Below are positions 25,701 through 37,700 of a stretch of 64,000 nt of DNA, in pieces. Within the stretch, counting starts at the first letter, position 1. Every line of letters starts with the position of its first letter. The translations under genes and the position numbers were made by a program. Origin of the DNA: Cyrtodaria siliqua (taxonomy: Eukaryota; Mollusca; Bivalvia; Adapedonta; Hiatellidae); the NCBI GenBank assembly GCA_037043455.1, contig JAWPHD010010963.1:24117-88116 (forward strand), written 5' to 3'. Below the pieces are notes generated by a model. That model worked only from the letters and a program-made list of their open reading frames with translations, had not been told where the DNA came from and did no database searches.

Positions 25701-28700
25701 TACTCCTAGTAGATCTGTCATACTGTATGAACTATGTACAGACAGACAGAAGCCATTACTATATCCCCTTCTGCCTTCAGTAACGGGGGATGGGAGATAA
25801 AAAGGAGCATAGTTCTGCTAAAATTCATAACAGAGTTATGGCCCTTGTCTGTATAAGTTCCTATTATGAAAGTGAATGCATGTGTAAAGTTTCAATTAAT
25901 TCCTTTAAGCGGTTTCTGAGATGTGTTTAATGTATAAGGTAAACCGACGCCGATGTCAGGACAAGTAGAATAGCTTGCCTTTGCCTCAAAAAGTAGAGCA
26001 AAACTGCAGGTATCAAATGCCTTAAATCAAGATGGTTATAATTCCTACCTGCCACCACCGCCTCCCTGTCACCCTCCCTGTTTGGGCGTATCCTGATAAA
26101 TTCTTGCCGCAGTTTAAAGGCCGTATCTGTGCTCTCGTTGATAAACACACGAATCGGCCGATTTAAAGACACAGCAGCGAGATCTTTGACCTGTAAAAAT
26201 GTAGAATTAGATTTAGCAATACATGAATTTCATTGCGATAACTTGTTGAGATGCATTCAGAATATAGTATTGTATTCAATATCGATTTTAAATTCATCTA
26301 TATCAAATGTGACAAATGAGCGGTGTGTTGATCCCCTGATGCCACTGGACCCTTGATGCCACTGGACCCATGATGCCACTGAACCCTTGTGACAATCTTG
26401 TGTAAAGGTCTAAAAAAAAAATTTTTGTCTTGAGCATTTTGATTTTAGTAAATACACAGATTACTATTCTTATTCTGAACCGGATACCCATGATTGAATC
26501 ATTTTCTTGCATACCACTGACATTTTGTGCGTTGACATTGCCAACTACTATTATAAAATGTTTTCCCATGTATACTTGCTTCTACAATGATGTTATCAAC
26601 ACCACCGTTATGCACGTGACTTCTATCTGCCCCCATATGAAAGATCAGGCTTTCCATCACTCGTGTAAAACACAGATACCCTTATCCGGTATGCAAAAAA
26701 GTACTATCTACAAACCAGTAGTTCAAACAATAATAGTAATACACTGGTTACATAAGCCAACAAACATGTTTTTGTTTAATACAGTTTCGCCCATATACTA
26801 GCATTTACTTCTTCTGACATGGTGGCCGAGAACAACATTGTCTGTCTTGTCCGTGAACACAGCCGGATCACCTCCTTCATCTGCTCAGCAAAGTACTCGT
26901 CCAACATTCTATAAATGAGTATTAACTGCTAGATTTACACCAGAACTTGTAGTTACAGTTTACTGTGTGCTGAACAGTTGACCACTACCTAAAACTTCAT
27001 CATCAATATCTTCTAACATGAACTGGTACTTGTACTTACAATTTTATAACAAGTGTTCAACACTTCTTCTGATCACTACCAGCATGCTTGTGGTCATCAT
27101 CATCAAACACTTTTTCCTAATCACCATCTTGATCCTCCTCCTCATCATCATAATCAACCTAATCTTCCTCAACATTGTGCAATTCATCATCATTAGCATC
27201 ATTTACAGTTATCAATTTTATAATCAGCATCGTCAACCGGACAACCTAATCTTCCTCAACGTACATCTTCCCCATACAATTCATCTACCTAAGTATCATC
27301 ACCATAATCACTACGTTAATTAAATTTAAACAATATTTTAAGAAGTAATGAATGGGATTGGACAACAGGCAATGCGTAAGATCTCTCCCATATCACTGTG
27401 TTATAATAACATCCATGTTTTAACCAGAATGAGGACTCCATAATCATCACATATACCATACAATTATTAATGCCTTATACTTTTTTAACACCAAAATATT
27501 AATTTCTCTAAACACAACTGTATCAAACAATATCAGGGCCCACAAATATTTAATAGAATATAAGACTCTTTTTTTTTTTTTTAAACCGGTATCTGTGTCA
27601 GAGCCTACCTGTCGGCCTCGTCTAGAACCAGTATTTCCACGCTGTTGAGATTAAAACTCGGCGAATTATGAAGATGATCTATCAACCTTCCAGGGGTGGC
27701 TATCACGATGTCTGGACCAAGTCTGAGAGCAGCCTCTTGCTGTTTGATATCAAGACCACCTATTGTAAGAAAATAGTTTACTTCAAATATCTTTTAATTA
27801 CTTTATTTATTTTTTTCCCAATCAGTGATGTGTAATATTTGGACTTGATGTCTATACATTTTCTCTGTGAGATATGCTTGTTTTTTTTAAACTAGCAAAC
27901 TTTTTTTTTTAATTCTAAATTATTGATACCATATACCATAAAATGAAAATTTAATCTTCAAATTCATGTCACAGAGCGAGTTTTACTATAACAAGTTTTT
28001 ATTTTAACACTGAAGTGCATCCGTGGTCGAGGAGTTAACGTAGCGCTGTAAACCTCGCCTTTCACCGCTGCGGGTTTGATTCCACTGGGAGATCAACTTG
28101 TGAGATGGTGCCAATTCTTACGGATGGCAGGAGGTATACAGTACTGGTTCTCCACCACAATAAAAGTTGATCGTCATATATCGCCTAACAGCATTCAAAC
28201 AAACTATTTAACATTAAACTTTCAGATTAGACTTCTCTCAAGATTAGAAACATGCATTTTCACTTACCAGCCAAGAGCGTTATGTCTATATTTGTGTAGT
28301 TAGCCAGGTGTTTGGCGACGGTGTGTACTTGGACGGCCAACTCATGCGTCGGCACGAGGATCAGTACTCGTGTAACGGGAGCTTGTTTTGGTTTGTACAG
28401 CAGCCTCTCCAAGATGGGCAACATAAACGCCACAGTCTTTCCTGTAATTCAATGATACCAATGAACCATAAAACATACTCATGTAAATATTAAGAATGTA
28501 TACTTTCGTGTAACATGTATCGAATTTGGTCGCTGCACTGTAAATATGTTTTCCAAAATGACATTTTCCCCGTGTTGCCTGCTCATAATATCAACCCATA
28601 TAATGTTTCACGTAACAATTTTGGTGGCTTCATTTCTCAAGTAAGGAAGCACACAACTGAATTTCAACACAACTCAGTAACAAGTACTATATATCTGCTT

Positions 28701-31700
28701 ATAAGAATGGTCACCTTTACAGTGGTTTAACAGCACTCACCTGATCCAGTGACAGCACAGGCACATATGTCCCTGCCCAACATGGCTATAGGTATGGTGG
28801 CTGCCTGTATAGGAGTTGGCTTCTCAAAGTTCATCTGGCCAAGGGACTGAAATATTAAAATAGAATGTAACATGTGAAATGAGATAAAAGCGACAATGAA
28901 TTTAAGGGTGCTGCAAACCAATAACGATTCTTTTAATGTCAAACACGCTCGGTTTTCACCAATAAAGGTACATTCAACTTCCACGACCCAGTGGTAAATG
29001 CGAGAGGTTACCGTGGTCAACCACCTGAACATTATAGGGACTGAAGTGTTAACACTACAATGATCTCGTTAATGTTAAACAGTAATGCCCTCAATTTTCA
29101 CTGAAGGATACCTATTTCAATTCACAACACAGTGGTTATATGAGAGGTTAACATGCCCATCCACTCTTAGCTTTTCTCCCACATCAAGCCACCAATAACA
29201 GATGTGTCCCGAGTCATTAAGAGTGAATTGTATAATAATATGGCCTGTTTATTTCATAGCTAACGAAATAGATATTTATTGTTTTTATTGAATTGAATAC
29301 CTCATGTCTGTCATATTGTCAATTGAATACCTCATTTCTGTCATATTGCCAATTCTTAGTATCAAGATTTTGAAGTTTAAAATCAGAAAAAAACAATTGC
29401 AGGAAATTTAAAAAATAGAGGAAACATTCACGTTTAGTTCTTTTCTATATATATCGAAACAGTTTGTCAACCATTCAACACATGTAAATAAACCATAAGG
29501 ATTTATTAGATAGTAAAGTAAGTTGACGCAGAATTCCTCTGTACACCCGTCCACTCTGAGAGTAGCTATAAATAATCTAAACATCAGTTGAGACCTTTAA
29601 CAACATTCAATTATATACTCAACTGGTTACATACCTTCATTAATGGCCTCGACACGTTCATTTCTTGGAAGGACATATTTTCATCGTATGTGTCCATGTT
29701 CTCTGAAAACTGTACTTTCTCCACCTCCTGTAATGAAGTATGTGGTTTAAAAGACACAACTGACGTTACATTCAATCAAAATGTAATACCACATGTATTA
29801 CATTTAAAATTTAAATTTAAATAAAAAAAAAAAAAATTTGATTGACTTTAAAGTTCGAATTTACATAATGCAGTCTATCAAAAATATATTATTGCTTTTG
29901 AAATTTAAATTTTAAAGTCTATTTAAAAGCTATTATAATTGTTATTATATTAAGTCCATTATCTTTTCAAGTCTTGGCATATATGTTACAGGGCTAGAAA
30001 AATGTGCAGCCAGACCTGGGCTCGAACCCGGGACCTTCAGACTACCGTTCCGATGCTCTACCGACTGAGCTAACCGGCCGGACAATGCAACATCAATCTA
30101 CCTGTCAGATATCTATGAACCCTGACATGTACTCCCCCTACAGATCATAATTCGTCCTCAAATCTCCATGGTGTTTCTCGGAGTTTACTCAGTCACGGCC
30201 GAAAGTTGGGCGTCAAATGTTACAGGGGATAGAAAAATGTGCAGCCAGATCGGGGCTCGAACCCGGGACCTTCAGACTACTGTTCCGATGCTCTACCGAC
30301 TGAGCTAACCGGCCGGACAATGCAACATCAATCTACCTGTTAGATATCTATGAACCGTGACATATAAGTTTCACTCAATACTGAAAAACAGAACCAATAT
30401 TCCCCAGACTTCAACAATCCTTTCAAGAAACATCTGATGATCATCCTGAGGACAGTCATGGTAACATATATTTTGTCTTGTGACTAGAGGACATTTTTTA
30501 AATATATTACATCGGATTCTTACACGTGAATAATTTTCAAAGAATGCATCTTCCTATTAAAAATGAGACTTGTGACAATTTTGTTTTATAAATATTATCC
30601 ACAAATGTCATTTATTAGACATAACAATCAACTTAAAGGTGAATGGCCACCCATTTTGTATGAACATTTTTTGGTAGTCCCGGAGAGAAACATATATTTA
30701 AAACCGCTACTAAGTTGTATGTAAAAAGTATGTATTATTTGCATGACGTAGATACTACTTTTACCACTGTGTGAGTGCAAGGGGAAATGGGGTAAATCTG
30801 AATTGTATAGATGCACAACTGTTGCCAGATAATTGATAAATACATTTACCTGTGGATTAAATTAACTGTTCAAAGTTTTCTACGTCATTTACCTGTGGAT
30901 TAAATTAACTATTCAAAGTTTTCTACGTCATCAAATAAAATCTTATTCTAACTTTTCACAGATATTGCAATGTGTGAATTGTAAATATCTATTGTTGTGT
31001 ATTGATTTTGGTTTAAATAAACATAAACATGTTCATGAGACAAAACATGGCTGGAGAACTTTAAGTTCCCCAACAATATTCATTTTGAAATAAACTGATT
31101 TTGAATACCAATTTCGTCATTATACAAACTTGAATACCTCTTCTTCCTCTAAATCTTCTCCTTTTCTCTTTTTTCCTTTCTTTTTCCGCTTATCTTTCAG
31201 CTTGATTGTGTCTAAAAAATGAAAATTGAAAAATTCAAAGCAAATTCATCACTACTTTAAATAAGAAAACTTTTGTTGTTTGATACTTCAATCCATACTG
31301 TTATATGACCCACTAGTGGTGGGCTTTCAGGACAGATTATCCGAACTTAATTCGAACATGTAAAACTTGATCCAAACTGAACAAGAACAGTGGTATTTTA
31401 AAGAGACAAACAGTAATCTGGAAGGTTTATCCAGCATTAAAATTAGCCTCTCAGTTTATTATTCCAGTATCATTTTGACTTTAAATCTGCTTGCATATAT
31501 TTGAATTTTCAACTTTTCTTCATTATTCTACCGTAGTTTTGTGAATATTATCAGTGAAATATAAACAACAGTTAGTAATACGCAAAAACAATTTGCTTTA
31601 TACTATTCTCTGGTGATAATAATTAATATTAATGATTGAACAAATGCAATTTATGTAGAAAAGCTAACAGGATGCAGCTAGTTTTACAAAAAAAATCAAG

Positions 31701-34700
31701 ATTGCTGTGTGCCCCTTTAATATGTATTTGACTTGTATTCAAAATGAAACATGCAATGAAACATAATAATGAATTAAATTTATTTTATCTAATAATTTTA
31801 ATAAACTAAAGTTAAACAAGTCTCAAGTAAACCAGGTGCAGGTGTGTTTTTGTAAGCATAATCAAAGTAGATATGGATGAAAGTCAAACAATCATAACAT
31901 GAACTCATCATGCTCATTTTCTATCAAGCGCATCTCACAACGTCAAATAACCGCCCCACCCATTTAACAATGTCAATGTCTAGTTGTCATTACACCTATT
32001 TTACCTGCAACAAATTCTCCATCTGAAGAATCCATGTCCTGGTCAATCTCATCCTCGTCTGGCGAGTTATCTACACTTTTCTCTTTCCCATCATCCGAAT
32101 CATCATCGTCCACACTTTTCTGTGAAAAAATAGCGATTAATAATCATGATAAATGAGTCATTAACTGGACAGTCATAATCAATCATCATAGAAAACCATC
32201 CCCACTTACAATCATAATTCAGAGCTGTAGATAAGCTGAGTTTTTGAGTATTTTACTCATACCTTTTTACAAAAAGAAATCAGTATTTTAAAATTGTGAG
32301 TATCATTACTCATCAACTTGCTACAAATACTCATAATTTTAAAAGTCAAGAGTATTTTATGTTTATGTATTATAATATGGAACTGTTTATTCCATATTTT
32401 CATGATGAAAACTGTTCCAAGCATGTGTCCAATATTAAGGTCATACATTGTTTCTTTTGTTTTTACTTCGAGTTAATCAGAATGTTTCTTTTAAAATGTA
32501 TTAATTCACATTTTATGTATCCTTTCTAATAGATAGTAAAGTTCTATCACCACTATCATCATCATCATCATCATCATCATCATTATCATCATCATCATAA
32601 TAACTATCATCTTTTTCATCAGTATTAATTAGCCTTATCATGAATATCATCACAGTTACCATCATGTTTCCTGAAGCTCTCCAGTTGTGAGGTTCTGGAC
32701 CTATTCTGCAAATCAGCATATAAATGGATGAAGAGCTTGGAATTTTCGTTCACGCTGGTGTCGTATAACATTTTTTGTTGGTGTGCTGTAAAACCTACAT
32801 GTAAGTAAACTTTATTCATCTTCACCACCATTATCATCACATTAATTTTCACCATCATTACCATCAGATTATCATCATCCTCATCATCATCACCACCATC
32901 ACCTAGCTGTCATCATTATAACCATCATTATCTCAACACCACCACCATTATTATCCTCATCATGAACACCACCTCTGTCATATTCATCATTATCTTCTTA
33001 CCATTGCTACATCATGTCCATCAGCACTAGCAGCATCATTGTTACAATCAACAACATAACAGCAACTATCATCATCAGCAGCAGCAGCATCACCACCTCC
33101 ATAGCTGGCATCATCCCATCAAAATCACCAGCTTCACAAGTGCCATCATCAGCAGCAGCATCACCATCTTCATAGCTGGCATCATCACCCACACCATGAA
33201 AACCACAAGCTTCACAGGAGTCATCATCAGCAGCAGCAGCATCACCACCTCCATAGCTGGCATCATCCCCACTTCCATCAAAATCACCAGCTTCACAAGT
33301 GTCATCATCATCAGCAGCATCACCACCTTCATAGCTGGCATCATCACTCACGCCATGAAAATCACCAGCTTCACAGGAGTCATCATCAGCAGCATTATCA
33401 ACATCATCATCATCAACACCATAATATCATGCAGCTGTCATCTTTATCAACACCATTCTGTCATCTGTCATCATCATCATCAACAACATAATTATCATGA
33501 ACACCACCGCCACAGCTGTCATCATCATCATCAACAACATAATTATCATGAACACCACCGCCACAGCTGTCATCATCATCATCAACAACATAATTATCAT
33601 GAACACCACCGCCACAGCTGTCATCATCATCATCAACAACATAATTATCATGAACACCACGGCCACAGCTGTCATCATCATCATCAACAACATAATTATC
33701 ATGAACACCACGGCCACAGCTGTCATCATCATCATCAACAACATAATTATCATGAACACCACGGCCACAGCTGTCATCATCATCATCAACAACATAATTA
33801 TCATGAACACCACGGCCACAGCTGTCATCATCATCATCAACAACATAATTATCATGAACACCACGGCCACAGCTGTCATCATCATCATCAACAACATAAT
33901 TATCATGAACACCACGGCCACAGCTGTCATCATCATCATCAACAACATAATTATCATGAACACCACGGCCACAGCTGTCATCATCATCATCAACAACATA
34001 ATTATCATGAACACCACCGCCACAGCTGTCATCATCATCATCAACAACATAATTATCATGAACACCACGGCCACAGCTGTCATCATCATCATCAACCCTT
34101 AACCCCCTAAGCATGACTATAATAGCCTTTGCATCCATTGTAAACCGAGATAACTCGCAGGCTGATCAGGGTTGTCCAGCTGCTGATCAGTCAATTTCCC
34201 CAAAACACTCCTTTGTCACATAAATAGAAAGGTCTTAATTCAAAGAAAGAACAGTCCTTTGTACCATAGCTCTAATGGTTTTCCTTTGTTCCTGCTTATG
34301 ATATAATTTTCATAAACCTGAAGGCCTAAGCCTAGACCGTGCAATAACTGCCGGTATATTTCAGCCGTGCTATAACTGACAGATTTGGCAGTTATACCAT
34401 GGTGTACCAAATGACCCTTTTTAAAGGGCGTTCCTTTGCGAGTTAAATAACAGGAAATAGTGAAAACAAGAGTACCAACATTGATTTTTATTAAGGATAA
34501 AATCAGCTTTTACATGAAATAATTGTTGTTTTTTAAAATCCAATTTATATGAAATGATTGCTCGTTATAAACCGATAAACCTCGTAATTCAACATGTACC
34601 AAACACAAAGTACACTATTTAAAGTCAAATAGTTTTTAAACTTTTAACACACTTTAAAACCATAAATGCAGATCAAAAGTTAAATGTACATCCTGTAAAC

Positions 34701-37700
34701 TGAACATTTCTTGAAGTCGATGTAAAATCCCTAAGAAACGCAGGGGTATCTGGCTCTTCATTTTCCTTGGAACCGGTCTGAGATTTGGTCCCGTGTATGC
34801 TCGAAATATCATTCAATATCCCATCGCTAGCGAGCTGAACATTCTGCTGAATGCTTTTAAGATCAGTTTTTTCAAGGTTTTCAATTTTAGAAAATTTACT
34901 AACATTTTGTTCACAGTTTTCCCTTTCGGAAACACTAGTTTCACTCACTGGGTTTAAGACAGTCGATGTCCGCTTGCGTACACTGTCAGATGGCCGTTTG
35001 TATTTACGAACAGCATTAACGGATCTGTGACCGGTCCTGGACATGATTTCCTGTTCGTCAATGTTAGCGTCATACAAACTGGAAGCACAAGTTCGTTTGC
35101 CGCTGTGATTGGTAAAGTTACTTTTAATATCTCCGAGTTCAGCTATCCGTTTCATGAATTTATCCAACTTGTTGACGCCGACCGGTTGATCCGAATATCT
35201 GACGGATTCTCCGTCCAGAGACCGTCGGAAGAATCGGCCTTCCTTTCCTAATGCCTGTAGATACAACTCGAAAAATGTTGCCAGGCAACGGGGTCCTGAA
35301 AGAAGAACACATCGATTTTAGTATAAACTGTAAACGGGTTGTAACTGTACGGTTACAACTACAGATCAGATGCTTCAAACGTTCGCAATACTAGCAGTCT
35401 TGAAAATTCAGTACAAATACAGTCAAACCTGTATTAAGAGATCACTAAAGGGGAGAGAAAAATGGTCTCTAAACACAGGTGGTTTCTAAACACAGGTGGT
35501 CTCTTAATAGTTGCATTTTAGTTTAAAACAATACAATTGGGAACTGAAACGGTGTTCTCTTAAAGCAGATGGTCTCTTAATAGAAGTGGTCTCTTGACCA
35601 GGTTTGATTGTAAAAGGTAACATGCATGATGTGACTGTACACTAAACGAAACTCGTATCTTTTAAATGGAATGTACAATTGTGACGAAATATCGTTTGAA
35701 AATTCATCAATATATTTTTAACAGATTCATCAAATAAAATTGAAAAAAAGGTCAATTTGATAATCAGACCACATTCTGTCACCGCTTTAAAGAACGTGTT
35801 AAAACTTTCAGGAGCAAATTATGGTGTAATTTTGTTATCTATATTCTCGCTAAATGCGTACTGTATGCATTTTGAAAGGGACACACGGCAATCCTGATTA
35901 CATTTTGTTTAAAACTCGCGGCTTGAATCGAGGTTGCGGCTTTTGTGTAATAAATGTGACAGTTAAGTAAATGTGACACACCAATAATAAAAGAATCGAG
36001 GTTGCGGCTTTTGTGTAATAAATGTGACAGTTAAGTAAATGTCTTCACAATAATGTTTAATATCCTTGTTTGTAAGACCCATTTGTCCAAGTCCAAGTCC
36101 TCCTTTAAATGTTTTACAATTCCTGCCCACAAAACGTATGTATCTTCCATCTCTACCCACGTGAAACTGGCTACAGTCCAGGTTTTTGTGTTCGTCCCGG
36201 CCCCGTAATCCAAACAGTTTACATGAATAAAAGAATACTGTATATTGTAATGTTTGCGAGTCTTTCATACCAAACACTTCTTGTTCCCACAACTTAAAAT
36301 CCATTTCAAGCAAATCTACAGCTTACGATATTTGAATATTTTCATCACTGTCATTCAATGCTTTCAATTCCAACAATTCAGTTTCTAAATTCGCCGCTAT
36401 CTGGCTCAAAATTAAATCATCTCCGTCATCCATTTCGATTGCAGTTCAGCACAAAAATAAATTTCTGTGTAAATGTTGTTGCCAAAAACGCGCGAATCGA
36501 CTACACATTACCAAATATGGAAACACGACTCCACATTACCAAATATGGAAAAAACACAGCACTCTTTGACATTGGATTTGCGCAATAATATGTAAGGGCG
36601 ATTGGCTGCAACAATAAAAACATGCGTCCAGGCCCATAACGCGTGATCATGCTATTTCTTGATTGGTCGAGCCTTTTTAAACTGAAAAATGCAACGCCCT
36701 AAAGACTTCTTGCACATGCGTAGTTGGGTAAATAACTAAGGTACAAAACATTTATAACACATTTTTCTCGTATATACGATTTATACTGCACTCTCGGGCC
36801 TGCGGCCCTCGAGAAGCAGTATAAATCGCATATACTCGAAAAAATGTGCTATAAATATTACTTATACATGTTTATAAGTAGCGGGTTAACTTCATCAAGA
36901 TCACTTACATTCTGTTTCCGCTTCTTCCTAGCTGCTGTTATTTTGTCATCAAGTGTGGACAGTGGTTCTGACTTCCTGGCAAACTGTAGGTTGATACTCT
37001 TAAAACCTTTAAAATGATCTTCCTGTAATAAAGAAAATATGTCAAATTTACGGTGAATATAATATCTTTCAGTTGGAAGGTAATAAGTATGGCCTGTAGG
37101 ATGTATGGCAAAGTTTTTTGTCATGTTAACTGAAATACTCAATTTACAAAAGAAGTTGATGCCTAATAGTCAAAATTCCCACACCCCATTAGTATTTTTG
37201 TATGTATTAAACTTAAAATACAAACAAATGAACTGTTTTATTAAGTGATTCTTTGCAGAAATTAGTTAAATAAGATGTGTTAGTGGTTATCCTATTTATT
37301 CACATACATATGTATGTATACATTTTTGGGCCACGGTGGCCTAGTGTATTGCCCGGTGGCCTAATGTATTGCAGGGTGGCCTAGTGTATTGCACGGTGGC
37401 CTAGTGTATTGCATGGTGGTCTAGTGTATTACACAGTGGTCTACTGTATTGCACGGTGGTTTAGTGGTTTGCATGTTGACCTAGTGTATTGCACGGTGGC
37501 CTAGTATATTGCACGGTGAAAGTGTATTGCACAGTGGCCTAGTGTATTGCACAGTGGCCTAGTGTATTGCACGGTGACCTAGCATATTGCACGGTGGCCT
37601 AGTGTATTGCACGGTGGCTTAGTGTATTGCAAAGTGGTGTAGTGTAATGCACAGTGGTTTAGTGGAATGCACGGTGGCTTAGTGTATTGCACGGTGGCCT

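Noticed and set aside
30007..30314. Two functional tRNA-Thr genes
   Set aside because: C at position 33, broken T-stem pairs, and both lie in a duplicated SINE unit.
33196..34110. 304-codon His-rich plus-strand ORF, possible metal-binding protein
   Set aside because: CAT-rich satellite inside a DDX27 intron, open on both strands; composition alone explains it.
36323..36433. MDDGDD.. fragment as the missing DDX27 first exon
   Set aside because: It lies downstream of DDX27 exons 1 and 2 in transcription order and fits the recombinase-like locus better; its sequence does not match the DDX27 leader.
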